Shown: positions 17,201-24,997 of the stretch, piece after piece
Position numbering within the stretch: the stretch's first letter is position 1
How the letters are laid out: the number at the start of each line of letters is the position of its first letter
Assembly (NCBI RefSeq): GCF_009805705.1
Contig: NZ_VSMB01000008.1
Span: forward strand, 62,001 to 126,000
Length of the DNA: 64,000 nt
Origin: Ruania rhizosphaerae
GTDB lineage: Bacteria > Actinomycetota > Actinomycetes > Actinomycetales > Beutenbergiaceae
Direction of reading: 5' to 3'
Made by a program: the position numbers and the translations under genes
Notes under the pieces: model-generated
The model's database searches: none
The model's input: the letters and a program-made list of their open reading frames with translations, nothing else
Told to the model about the DNA's origin: nothing

Positions 17201-19174
17201 TGTGATGTCCTCGATGCGCCACGTGCTGGAGCCGAGGGTGAACGTGTCACCCACACGTGACTCGTAGACCATCTCCTCGTCGAGCTCACCGACCCGCTTG
17301 CCGCCTCGCGCGGTCGCCTCCTCGCCGACGACGTACACGCCGTAGAGCCCGCGGTCCGGGATCGTGCCGCCACTCGTGGCGGCCAGCAGCAGTGTTCCGG
17401 GACGTCCGGTGAGGGTGCCGGCCACCCGGTCCCACGTCAGGCGTGGGCGCAGATCAGCGAACTCCTCGCTCGGGTAGCGGCCGGCGAGCATGTCGAGCAC
17501 CGCTGTGAGGACGCGATCGGTGAGATGGGAGAACGGCGCCGAGCGCCGGACCACGGCAGCGAGCTCGTCGACGGCCCACGTCTCCTGGGCGCACATCGCG
17601 ACGATCTGCTGGGCGAGCACGTCCAACGGGTTGGCAGGTGGGTGCACCGCCTCGATGGCACCTGCGTTCGCTCTGACGGCGGTCGTGGCCGCGGCGAGCA
17701 GGTCACCGCGGTGCGTGGGTAGCACCACGCCGTGGGAAAGAGCACCGACCTGGTGACCTGCACGCCCGATCCGCTGCAGCGCGCTGGCGACCGATGGCGG
17801 AGCACCGACCTGGACGACGAGGTCGACGGCTCCCATGTCGATACCCAGCTCGAGGGAGCTGGTGGCGATGACCGCAGGCAGGGTGCCGTTCTTGAGGGCT
17901 GTCTCGGTAGCCGTGCGTTCGTCGCGGCTCATCGAGCCGTGGTGCGGGCGGGCGATGATGGCTTCTGCGGGAAGGGTCTCGGGCCGGGGGAGGGCCGTGC
18001 CCGACTGGGCCGGTACCTCGGCCGCCCATGCTGATCCTTCGTCCAGGTCCGAGCCCAGACCGAGACGCTCGGCGTAGTGCTCGTTGATGCGTGCTGCGAG
18101 CCTCTCAGCCCCTCGTCGGGAGTTGGTGAACACGATGGTCGACGAGTGTGAGGTGATGAGGTCGACGACCCGCTCGGTCACGTGCGGCCAGATCGAGCTG
18201 CCCCTGGCGGTCTTGCCCTCTGGCACCAGACCCGCGGCGTCGCCGCTGAGGTCCGGGCCATGCGCCTGCTCGATCGCTGGCTTGGTCGCTTGGCGGGGCA
18301 CGTGCCCGGTCGCTTGGTTGGCCGTTGGTCCTGTCGTGCTGAGATCGGCGAGGTCCGGCACCGGGACGACGACGTCGATCCGCAGCTCCTTGTCGACATG
18401 CGGCTGAACGATACGAACGGAGCGGCCGCCGTCGTCGGTCTGACGTGTGCCGGCCACGTAGGAGGCCACGGTCTCGGCTGGACGCACGGTCGCCGAGAGC
18501 CCGATCCGTTGGGCCGGTCGCTCCAGGAGCGCGTCGAGACGCTCCAAGGACAGGGCCAGGTGCGCACCGCGCTTGTTCCCCGCGAGTGCGTGTACCTCGT
18601 CGACGATGACCGCCTCTACCCCGCGCAGTCCCTCGCGGGCGGAGGAGGTCAGCATCAGGAACAGCGACTCGGGGGTCGTGATGCAGATGTCCGGCGGGCG
18701 GCTCGCGAAGGCTCGGCGCTCGGCGGCAGGTGTGTCCCCGGTGCGCAGCCCTACCTGCACATCGTTGACCGGTGACCCCTGCGCGGTCGCTGCCTGCGTG
18801 ATCCCGACCAACGGAGAGCGCAGGTTCCGCTCGACGTCGGTGGCAAGTGCCTTCAGCGGGGAGACATAGAGGACGCGGCATCGTCGTGCCCGATCGGCCG
18901 GCTGAGTGCCGGTCAGGAGCTGGTCCAGCGCCCACAGGAATGCAGCCAGCGTCTTGCCTGAACCGGTCGGTGCGATCACGAGGGCGTGCTCTCCGGAGGC
19001 GATCGCGTCCCAGGCTCCAGCCTGAGCTTGGGTGGGCCGCTCGAACGCCCCCGTGAACCACGAGCGGGTCGGCGCGCTGAACTCGGCGAGCGGTTCGCTC
19101 GTCTGACTGGTTGCGGACGCGCCTGAGTCGGGGGTCGGGGACACGATCCTCATTGTGCCGCCCTGGTCGGACAT
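14279..19174 (-). CDS. lhr: Lhr-type ATP-dependent DNA helicase
   Basis: A giant superfamily 2 helicase of about 1631 residues, within the usual 1500-1650 range. Seen in order: Walker A APTGSGKT, DEVH box (VIVDEVHALAGNKRGAHL), GLSATVRP (motif III), a divergent low-complexity insert, QRIGRAGH (motif VI), then the long Lhr C-terminal region with winged-helix segments. Mycobacterial Lhr is a 3'-5' helicase for damaged DNA. The start is ambiguous: ATG 19174 has TGAGG 6 nt upstream, ATG 19153 has a weaker AGGG. Coding upstream of 19174 is only a tandem repeat. It is co-transcribed with the glycosylase downstream. Confidence 0.93.
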   Translation of the reverse strand: MSDQGGTMRIVSPTPDSGASATSQTSEPLAEFSAPTRSWFTGAFERPTQAQAGAWDAIASGEHALVIAPTGSGKTLAAFLWALDQLLTGTQPADRARRCRVLYVSPLKALATDVERNLRSPLVGITQAATAQGSPVNDVQVGLRTGDTPAAERRAFASRPPDICITTPESLFLMLTSSAREGLRGVEAVIVDEVHALAGNKRGAHLALSLERLDALLERPAQRIGLSATVRPAETVASYVAGTRQTDDGGRSVRIVQPHVDKELRIDVVVPVPDLADLSTTGPTANQATGHVPRQATKPAIEQAHGPDLSGDAAGLVPEGKTARGSSIWPHVTERVVDLITSHSSTIVFTNSRRGAERLAARINEHYAERLGLGSDLDEGSAWAAEVPAQSGTALPRPETLPAEAIIARPHHGSMSRDERTATETALKNGTLPAVIATSSLELGIDMGAVDLVVQVGAPPSVASALQRIGRAGHQVGALSHGVVLPTHRGDLLAAATTAVRANAGAIEAVHPPANPLDVLAQQIVAMCAQETWAVDELAAVVRRSAPFSHLTDRVLTAVLDMLAGRYPSEEFADLRPRLTWDRVAGTLTGRPGTLLLAATSGGTIPDRGLYGVYVVGEEATARGGKRVGELDEEMVYESRVGDTFTLGSSTWRIEDITPDRVLVSPAPGLPGRLPFWKGDRPGRPAELGRAIGAMMREVAESGMAATAVEGWGLDDWAQENLLAYLRDQEQATGRLSTDRSIVVEKFRDELGDWRVVIHSPYGAEVHAPWALILTARLRERFGMDVAAMHADDGIVLRLPDTDATWSLSGEAPSTTSDPFGPVTGTAGTRIVDGLHPPGGSSPADVSLDDLLLDPDQIASDALAALSGSAHFAARFREAAARSLLLPARRPDRRQPLWQQRQRSAQLLSVAVDHPDFPVVLEAVRECLQDDYDVAALTDLMRSIRGRDVQVVEVSTPTPSPFAQSLLFGYVAQFLYGEDTPLAERRAAALTLDASLLSDLLGDGAEIADLLDPAALRSVEEEVSWRTESTRARDDEALLDLIRRLGPVTETDLRARSAQPHELTSWLSTLQGDRRVLPVRVASETRWIVVEDAGRVRDALGVALPAGLPEALTAPVPRALEDLVRRFARSHGPFRTGELAAWLGLGPGALTATLTALVRDGALTSGTLRPPESHTAATRAMPGPDYCDVDVLRRIRRRSLAALRAEVEAVPPARLGLFLPRWHQVRSLRGVDGVLTAIDQLAGTPVAASAWESLVLPARVRDYAPEMLDELTTSGEVVWVGAGSGPGNDGQVALVPADSAPDLAPTAELTLATPVHHAVQHVLGRGGGLFFRDLVVAVRDSWSQDPPSSDEILSALWDCVWAGTVTNDSLAPLRARLGARPRPGSATTRRARPRGRPLRGMRSGPPVPETAVGRWSSVADRADTSRRTTIAAVALLDRDGIVTRGSASLAVPGGFGTAYRALAALEESGQVRRGYFVEGLGAAQFALPEAVERLRGTSDSGAGEALLLAATDPANPYGAALAWPDPVALSSDGTAHRPGRKVGASVILCQGEAVLYLERGARSVLSFTTDPARLEAAAAELVRMAESGVLGRFTVTKIDGAPALGSSTPTAAELLDAGFLATPGGLRIRRR

Positions 19175-19356
19175 ACCGGCCTCACTCCCTGTCCAGTTCG
19201 CTTCACTGCACTCGGCTTCGCTTGACCATCGCTCGGTGCCGGTGCCGGTGCCGGTGCCGGTGCCGGTGCCGGTGCCGGTGGCATCCTTGTGCTCAGCGTT
19301 CGCCGGATCCACCGGTCCGCTCGTCGGAGCTACTGTCACCTCGCCGGATCCACCCG
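19175..19356. repeat. Hexanucleotide tandem repeat and short direct repeat upstream of lhr
   Basis: Seven perfect head-to-tail copies of CGGTGC run from 19234 to 19275, followed by a degenerate copy CGGTGG. Next to it, TCGCCGGATCCACC occurs twice, at 19300 and 19341, 41 bp apart. The block fills the 182-bp gap between the lhr start and the end of the HNH gene, so it would sit in the 5' region of an lhr transcript. It looks like a slippage-prone microsatellite. Confidence 0.85.
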
Positions 19357-21072
19357 TCAGAAGGGTGGGTTGTCGTCGTCCGATGCGTGCGAGTCGCTCC
19401 GCTTCTCGTGGTGTCGTCGGTGGTTGCGTGCAGGTGTGAGGTCGGTGGTGGTGCCGTCGCGTTCTCGTCGGTAGCGGTGGCCGGTGGGGGTGGCCCATTC
19501 GAAGATGCCGGGTTCGGGTTGGGTGAGGGTGAAGTGACCGTGGGTTTTGATCAGGTGGTCACGGGTGCACAGGGCGCCGAGGTTGGCGTCGCTGGTGTGG
19601 CCGCCATGGTTGTAGGCGGTGGTGTGGTCGAGTTGAGCCTCGCTGGCAGGGTGGGTGCACCCGGGGCGCACGCAGGTACGGTCACGGGCACGGATCCGGT
19701 CAGCCATGGCGGTCGGTGGTGTGTAGCGGGTGGTGCCGATATCGACCGGGGAACCTGTGAGGGGGTCGGTGACCAGGCGCCGCCAGATCCCACCGGCCGC
19801 CAGGGCGCGGGCGGTGGCCGGGTCGATCGGGCCGTACCCTTCGAGCACGGGCACCTGACCGACCGGGATCGGTGTCCCGGGATCCGTGGCGCCCTCGGGT
19901 GGGCGTCCGGTGGCCCCCTCGTGCGGGGTTCCGGTGGTGCGCTCGGGCCGGTGGCTGGTGCTATTGCCGCACCGGGGATCAGCTCTGACCTCGACAGGTT
20001 CGGGCACGAGCTGTTCCAGGCTCATCGTGACGTGAACACTGGGCCGGTGCCCGTTGCGAGTCGCCACCGGCCACCGTGCGTTCGGCCCACTCTGCTCGGC
20101 AGGCGGCGTGGGTGCGGTGGGCGTGTCGAGGGCACCGGTTTCGAGGGCACCGCTCTCAAGGGCACCCGTCTCGAGCGCGCCTGTGGCCAGGGCGTGGTGG
20201 CCGAGACTGGTCAGGGCGTCGAACCGCAGCTGTTCCAGAGTGCGGGCATCCCCACTGGCTTTCGCAGCCCGGGCGGCGCCGTCCAATGCCAGGTCCAGGG
20301 CGAGCACGTCCCCAACGGGACCTTCCACCCGCACCGAAGCCACGCCGTCGGGGTGGGCACGAGGGCGACTCACGCGCCGCTCGTGGCGGCGCCGCTCGGC
20401 ACGTGCGTGAGCCTCGTCCGGGTCGACCGCAATCAACGCGGCGGCGACGTCGGCACGTACCTGCGCCGGGGTTCGATCCGGGGCACGCTCGATCACCTCG
20501 TCCTCGACGGCGAGGGCGATCTGCCAGGGCACGTGCTCCACCCCGTCGGCGATCGCGACCGCACGGGCCAGATCGATCGCCCCGGCCGCGAGCGCCTCCT
20601 CGGTCCGGGTCAGGTAGGTCGACAACTGGTGCCCACGCCGGACCAGGTCGTGCCCCTGACGCTTGCTGCACCGCAACCGCAGTGCCAGGCAGTCGCCGGC
20701 CACCCCGGCCGGGCCAGTGGTGTGCTCGGCCAGCACCTGTGGATTCATCGGCTCCCGCGCCGTCAGCGTGGCTGCGGCCCGCAGCTGGATCTGCTGCGCC
20801 CGCGAGGCCACCCGCTGCGCCGCAGCCGCGACCTCCACCAGGGCGCCCTCATCCAGTTCCTCCAGGTCCAGGCCTTCCAGGTCGGCCAGCAACCCGGCGC
20901 TGCCGGCCTGGGCGTGCAACCGGTCCTCCCACGGAGTCTCGTGAGCAACCAGGGTCGCCAGCATGCCCGCCTCGATACCCGAGAGCTCCTCGTCGGACCG
21001 TCCCAACTCGTGCAGCAGGCGCTCCCGGGTCTCCTGCGACCCGGGAACTTCTTCCCATCGCACGTCGAACAT
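19357..21072 (-). CDS. HNH endonuclease, DUF222 / REP13E12-like
   Basis: A 571-residue protein with an N-terminal DUF222 helical region and a C-terminal HNH nuclease: RDRTCVRPGC, then QLDHTTAYNHGG, then NLGALCTRDH, retaining the Cys pairs, the DH and the N-x-H elements. The family is abundant and often multicopy in Actinobacteria and associated with mobile REP13E12 repeats, with unclear function. Four tandem GALE(T/S) pentapeptides split the two regions. The ATG at 21072 is preferred since TAGAAT lies 7 nt upstream; the frame stays open to 21300 without conserved features. Confidence 0.85.
   Translation of the reverse strand: MFDVRWEEVPGSQETRERLLHELGRSDEELSGIEAGMLATLVAHETPWEDRLHAQAGSAGLLADLEGLDLEELDEGALVEVAAAAQRVASRAQQIQLRAAATLTAREPMNPQVLAEHTTGPAGVAGDCLALRLRCSKRQGHDLVRRGHQLSTYLTRTEEALAAGAIDLARAVAIADGVEHVPWQIALAVEDEVIERAPDRTPAQVRADVAAALIAVDPDEAHARAERRRHERRVSRPRAHPDGVASVRVEGPVGDVLALDLALDGAARAAKASGDARTLEQLRFDALTSLGHHALATGALETGALESGALETGALDTPTAPTPPAEQSGPNARWPVATRNGHRPSVHVTMSLEQLVPEPVEVRADPRCGNSTSHRPERTTGTPHEGATGRPPEGATDPGTPIPVGQVPVLEGYGPIDPATARALAAGGIWRRLVTDPLTGSPVDIGTTRYTPPTAMADRIRARDRTCVRPGCTHPASEAQLDHTTAYNHGGHTSDANLGALCTRDHLIKTHGHFTLTQPEPGIFEWATPTGHRYRRERDGTTTDLTPARNHRRHHEKRSDSHASDDDNPPF
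20126..20185 (-). repeat. Four 15-bp in-frame repeats in the HNH gene
   Basis: Four 15-bp units encode GALET, GALES, GALET and GALDT between the DUF222 region and the nuclease half. The units keep the reading frame, so copy-number change would alter only the linker length. Confidence 0.85.
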
Positions 21073-21403
21073 GCGTTCCATTCTAGTGGGTCGGGCGCCA
21101 CGCGGCAACACCTCGCCGGGGAGAGGTGGGAGCAGCACCCGGCCTGTGTTTCCGGGCTCACCACCAGGACGAGCTGACCTGCCGGATCCCCCATGGTGAG
21201 CGCGATCCGCAGCGCTGCGGGAGCGACCCTCGTCGCCTCCGCTGTGCCGCTCCCGCTCGATCTCTGCCATGACCAGCATGGTGTCACCAGGGTCTGACAT
21301 CGCTCGCTCCCGCGGTATCGAGCTGTCGAGTTGTCGGGTGCAACGCGAGCCCTGGGGCTGCGGGACGTCCCGGTCCGCCCGGTCGGCGACGTAGGCTGGA
21401 ATG
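21073..21403. promoter_or_regulatory. HNH/DUF3046 divergent intergenic region
   Basis: A gap of about 330 bp between divergent genes. TAGAAT on the minus strand (21085 to 21080) is 7 nt before the HNH ATG, and TAGGCT on the plus strand (21392-21397) is 6 nt before the DUF3046 GTG. The rest has an open minus-strand frame continuous with the HNH gene but without recognisable protein character. No other feature is seen. Confidence 0.45.
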
Positions 21404-21625
21404 GTGAAGCACTCCGAGTTTCAGGTCGCGATGCGGGACACCTTCGGTGCCTACGCCTCATCGCTCGCTGAGGATCTGGTCCTTGCACCGCTCGGCAGCA
21501 GGACGGCGAACCAGGCACTGGCGGACGGGGAGTCTCCGCGAGCCGTCTGGGCGGCGATCTGCGAGGTGAACGAACTGCCGGAATCGGTGCGGTGGCATCA
21601 TCGGCGCGCCGAGCAGAAGCGTTAG
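21404..21625 (+). CDS. DUF3046 domain protein
   Basis: A 73-residue protein matching the actinobacterial DUF3046 pattern: KHSEFQVAMRDTFG, then DLVLAPLGSRTANQAL, then SPRAVWAAICEVNELPES. Function is unknown; it is habitually encoded near recA, as here. The GTG at 21404 is favoured over the ATG at 21401 because TAGGCT lies exactly 6 nt upstream and family members begin V/M-[KR]-x-[ST]-E-F. Expression is probably leaderless. Confidence 0.85.
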   Translation: MKHSEFQVAMRDTFGAYASSLAEDLVLAPLGSRTANQALADGESPRAVWAAICEVNELPESVRWHHRRAEQKR

Positions 21626-21764
21626 GACACGGCCGTCGGTCGCGTTGAGTCGAACTCGTCCTGGTGCCGCCTGTGGCTGCACCGGGGCATTGTCCAGAGG
21701 GTTCGGTCGGCATGGCCGGGACTGTCGGCACAACGTCTGCGACCGGCACGGGGTCGCGGAGGAA

Positions 21765-21801
21765 GCCGGCGGCGATGACCCCTCCCGTCATCGCCGCCGG
21801 C
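21765..21801. terminator. Strong bidirectional hairpin
   Basis: A perfect 14-bp inverted repeat, GCCGGCGGCGATGA and its complement, with a 9-nt loop. It lies in the 224-bp gap between the convergent DUF3046 and HAAS-type genes, so it can terminate both. The remainder of the gap shows no gene. Confidence 0.75.
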
Positions 21802-21849
21802 GGTCTGGAACCGATGCGAGGTGACGGCTCGCAACGGTAGGTATGCCAA

Positions 21850-23091
21850 CTAGTCGTTCTCTTCGGGAGAGGCGTCTTCGGGTGCGGACTCCTCCGTGGC
21901 GGAATCATCGGCCGAGGACTCGTCGGAGCCCGTCTCCTCCGATTCCTCCGATTGGGCCGTGTCGGCGTCAGCTGGCTCCTCGGGACCTCCATGTGTCTCG
22001 GGTAGGGGGAACAGCGATGGCGCCGGCCACTGAGGTTCTCGTACCGCCTCGGAGTCCCAGGTCCAGCCGCCGTCCTGCTCCGGGATCAACTCGGCAGGGG
22101 AGAGGGTGCGGTAGGGGAAGGCGTTGAGCGGAGCGTCGCCCTCCAGCGCAGCGAGCGGGACGCCTGATCCCGGAATGCCGACGCCGTCGTTGTCCCACGT
22201 CCTCCAGTCGCCGCCCTCAGGCTGCAGGATGAGCGGGTTGCCGTCCTGGTCGACGATCTGCGCCCCCTCGATGGGCTGGCCATCGGGGCCGTAGACGAAG
22301 AGATTGTCGGCGCGAGTGCCATCGAAGTAGACGCCGTCTGTGGGTGTGGGAGGCGGTGCAGCGTTCAGCCCGTCGGCGAACCCGGCGTCATACGAGGCGA
22401 CAGTGTTTGACCGGTTGGGATTCTCAGCGAACGCGAGATAGTTGCTCGCGATTGGAAGGGCCGCGATGAGCGAGAGCGCACTGACGAGGTGACCGATGGT
22501 GCGTGCGCCACGTCCTTGACCAAACGCTCCTCGTCCCCACTGGATACTGGTGAGGGTGACGGCAAGGAAGACCAGCCAGGCGACGGCGTTCTGGGGGAGC
22601 AGTGCCCAATTCTGCGCCACCAGTAGCTGAAGGATCTGGTACAGCAACCACCCTCGCACCAACCACCATGCCGGACGTAGATCACGCACGACGGGTGTGA
22701 TCGCCGTCAGGACTCTGTGCCTGGCGACGAAAGCTGACCAGCGCTCGCCGACTCCCCGTGCGGCCTCGGACAGTACCTGACCGAGGGTGCGGCGTCCCGT
22801 GGGCACCGATGCCGGCGGTGCGATCCCAGCGGCGTCGCGCATCTCGGCGGCGTAGTCCCCGGGGTCGCCGAAGCGCCGGGCGAGGTCGGTGAGAGTGAGG
22901 CGGTCGAGCTCGGCCTGCGGCAGCCGGTCTGCGAGGGAATCGTTCAGATCCGCCTCGAGGCCACCGGTGAGCTCGTCGAGCGTCTCGGGCTGGAGATCGC
23001 TCAGGTGGTGCCGGACAGCGCCGGCGTAGGCGGCGACGGCGTGCGCGGCGCCGGTCGTGTCGGTGGTGGTCGTGTCGGTGGTGGTGGACAT
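21850..23091 (-). CDS. HAAS-type membrane protein paired with PadR regulator
   Basis: A 413-residue protein. Residues ~10-90 resemble the HAAS/DUF1700 helical domain (YAGAVRHHLSDL, EADLNDSL, LARRFGDPGDYAAEMR). Four hydrophobic segments follow (about 140-260), then an extracytoplasmic region. The last ~45 residues are extremely acidic (Glu/Asp/Ser). The ATG at 23091 overlaps the stop of the upstream padR gene (ATGA), so the pair is translationally coupled. PadR-HAAS pairs are common in Gram-positives and linked to envelope stress; the exact function is not known. Confidence 0.75.
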   Translation of the reverse strand: MSTTTDTTTTDTTGAAHAVAAYAGAVRHHLSDLQPETLDELTGGLEADLNDSLADRLPQAELDRLTLTDLARRFGDPGDYAAEMRDAAGIAPPASVPTGRRTLGQVLSEAARGVGERWSAFVARHRVLTAITPVVRDLRPAWWLVRGWLLYQILQLLVAQNWALLPQNAVAWLVFLAVTLTSIQWGRGAFGQGRGARTIGHLVSALSLIAALPIASNYLAFAENPNRSNTVASYDAGFADGLNAAPPPTPTDGVYFDGTRADNLFVYGPDGQPIEGAQIVDQDGNPLILQPEGGDWRTWDNDGVGIPGSGVPLAALEGDAPLNAFPYRTLSPAELIPEQDGGWTWDSEAVREPQWPAPSLFPLPETHGGPEEPADADTAQSEESEETGSDESSADDSATEESAPEDASPEEND

Positions 23092-23420
23092 CAGGACGCC
23101 TCCGCCAGGTCGAGCAGTTCGGTCATGGTGCGTTCGAACTCTCGCCACTGTTTGGTCTGGAGTTCGAGTGAGGCCCGTCCTTGGGCCGTGATTCCGTAGT
23201 ACTTGCGGTGCGGCCCCTCCTCCGAGGGGACCACGTAGCTGGTGAGAGCGCCAGCGGCGTAGAGCCGGCGGAGCGTGCCGTAGACCGAAGCGTCACCGAC
23301 CTCGGTGAGCCCGCTGCCCCGCAGGCGTCGCAGGACGTCGTAGCCGTAGCCGTCTTCGCGGGAGACGACGGCGAGGACGGCGACATCGAGCACCCCCCGT
23401 AGTAGTTGAGTCGTATCCAT
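23091..23420 (-). CDS. PadR family transcriptional regulator
   Basis: A 109-residue winged-helix repressor. The N-terminal MDTTQLLRGVLDVAVLAVV and GYGYDVLRRL, VYGTLRRLYAAGAL and KYYGITAQGR are hallmarks of PadR. The ATG at 23420 has AAGGGG about 6 nt upstream; the longer frame is rejected. It is the first gene of a two-gene unit with the HAAS-type membrane protein, which it probably controls together with itself. Confidence 0.9.
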   Translation of the reverse strand: MDTTQLLRGVLDVAVLAVVSREDGYGYDVLRRLRGSGLTEVGDASVYGTLRRLYAAGALTSYVVPSEEGPHRKYYGITAQGRASLELQTKQWREFERTMTELLDLAEAS

Positions 23421-23783
23421 CCCTTCCCCTTTCGCGGTGGTACCTCGTGACGCCCGGGTTGGTCGGTGCGCACCACGCACACTATAGCGGTTCGCGTAGT
23501 ACCGCACGTTGCGCAGATGGCGTGTCGACCATCCGGGTGAGGGAGATCTCCGGCGTGTCGGGTGTGCCATCCCTTGATCGAACAGCCGTTCGTATACTCT
23601 GTTCACAGGCGCATGGACGATGGCGCGCCGTCCACAGCCAGTGGCCGGCCGGTATCGGATGTCGGTGGTCGGACATAGCCTGCGTCCAGGTAGCCGTCCG
23701 GAGAGGGCGGGCCCTGACGAGACCAGTCCTAGCCGTAGACGAGGCGGGTTCTCCCGCCACCAGAGACACAAGAAGGTGAAGAG
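23421..23783. promoter_or_regulatory. padR/recA divergent regulatory region
   Basis: A 363-bp gap. On the minus strand TATAGT (23486 to 23481) is a good -10 for padR, with inverted GCGGT-N9-ACCGC at 23487-23505 beside it as a possible operator. On the plus strand the recA SOS box and -10 lie at 23578-23598, leaving a recA leader of about 180 nt. No small gene with convincing coding character was seen. Confidence 0.5.
23578..23598 (+). promoter_or_regulatory. LexA (SOS) box and -10 of recA
   Basis: TCGAACAGCCGTTCGT at 23578-23593 matches the actinobacterial LexA consensus TCGAAC-N4-GTTCGA at 11 of 12 defined positions. TATACT at 23593-23598 directly overlaps its end and is a near-consensus -10. 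LexA bound here would occlude RNA polymerase. Confidence 0.85.
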
Positions 23784-24836
23784 ATGGCTGCACCAGTCGC
23801 AGACCGCACCAAGGCTCTTGAAGCCGCCCTCGGACAGATCGACCGTGCCTACGGCAAGGGGTCGGTGATGCGCCTCGGCGATGACTCACGTCCGCCGGTC
23901 GAGGTGATCCCCACCGGCTCGATCGCGCTCGACGTCGCCCTCGGTGTCGGCGGGCTGCCGCGTGGGCGGATCATCGAGGTCTATGGCCCGGAGTCCTCCG
24001 GTAAAACGACCGTGGCTCTGCACGCGGTGGCGAACGCTCAGAAGAACGGCGGGATCGCTGCCTTCATCGATGCTGAGCACGCCCTCGACCCCGAGTACGC
24101 CAAGAAGCTCGGCGTGGACACCGACGCGCTACTCGTCTCCCAGCCGGACACGGGCGAGCAGGCGCTGGAGATCATGGACATGCTGATCCGCTCCGGTGCG
24201 CTGGACATCGTCGTGATCGACTCCGTGGCGGCGCTCGTGCCGAAGGCGGAGATCGAGGGCGAGATGGGCGACAGTCACGTCGGCCTGCAGGCCCGGCTGA
24301 TGTCGCAGGCCCTGCGCAAGATCACCGGTGCGTTGAGTGCCTCCGGCACCACGGCGATCTTCATCAACCAACTCCGAGAGAAGATCGGTGTCTTCTTCGG
24401 ATCGCCGGAAACCACCACCGGCGGTAAGGCGCTCAAGTTCTACTCCTCGGTGCGCATCGACGTGCGCCGGATCGAGACCCTCAAGGAGGGCACCGACTCG
24501 GTCGGCAACCGCACCCGCGCCAAGGTCGTGAAGAACAAGATGGCGCCGCCGTTCAAGCAGGCTGAGTTCGACATCATCTATGGCGTGGGGATCTCCCGCG
24601 AGGGCAGCCTCATCGACCTCGGCGTGGAGCATGGCATCGTGCGCAAGTCCGGTGCCTGGTACACCTACGAGGGCGATCAGCTCGGGCAGGGCAAGGAGAA
24701 CTCTCGCCGCTTCCTGAAGGACAACCCCGAGCTCGCAGTCGAGATCGAGCAGAAGATCAAGACCAAGCTCGGGATCGGGGTCAAGCTGGAGGCCGTCACG
24801 GAAGACACAGACGCAGCTGAGGCCGTCGACTTCTGA
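23784..24836 (+). CDS. recA: Recombinase RecA
   Basis: A 350-residue strand-exchange recombinase and co-protease for LexA. Walker [10 protein letters not shown] starts at residue 68; Walker B-like [12 protein letters not shown], the L2 loop region [21 protein letters not shown], and a C-terminal acidic end are present. The ATG has AAGGTG 5 nt upstream. The gene has an SOS box and is followed by a strong hairpin and recX. No intein is present. Confidence 0.98.
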   Translation: MAAPVADRTKALEAALGQIDRAYGKGSVMRLGDDSRPPVEVIPTGSIALDVALGVGGLPRGRIIEVYGPESSGKTTVALHAVANAQKNGGIAAFIDAEHALDPEYAKKLGVDTDALLVSQPDTGEQALEIMDMLIRSGALDIVVIDSVAALVPKAEIEGEMGDSHVGLQARLMSQALRKITGALSASGTTAIFINQLREKIGVFFGSPETTTGGKALKFYSSVRIDVRRIETLKEGTDSVGNRTRAKVVKNKMAPPFKQAEFDIIYGVGISREGSLIDLGVEHGIVRKSGAWYTYEGDQLGQGKENSRRFLKDNPELAVEIEQKIKTKLGIGVKLEAVTEDTDAAEAVDF

Positions 24837-24863
24837 TCGAGGCACATGCTGACCGCATCAGGT

Positions 24864-24898
24864 CGCCGTCGGGGTCCCAGTCGTGAACCCCGACGGCG
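24864..24898 (+). terminator. Hairpin between recA and recX
   Basis: A perfect 12-bp stem, CGCCGTCGGGGT and its complement, with an 11-nt loop, 27 nt after the recA stop. There is no T-run. Partial termination would make recX expression lower than recA, as reported for some actinobacterial recA-recX operons. Confidence 0.65.
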
Positions 24899-24997
24899 GC
24901 CGGCGCCCGTCCCGGTTGTCCCGGTCGCGTGGGTGTGGCAGCACGTAGGTCCGTCGTAGCAGCGTGGTCTGCGAGTTGAACCAGGGGAGTGGTCGAA

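Noticed and set aside
19234-19281. Tandem repeat as a possible CRISPR array
   Set aside because: Units are 6 bp without spacers and no cas genes are near. It is a microsatellite.
19111-21177. 688-residue plus-strand open frame opposite the HNH gene
   Set aside because: The minus strand contains the HNH motifs. The plus-strand frame begins in the lhr 5' end and tandem repeat.
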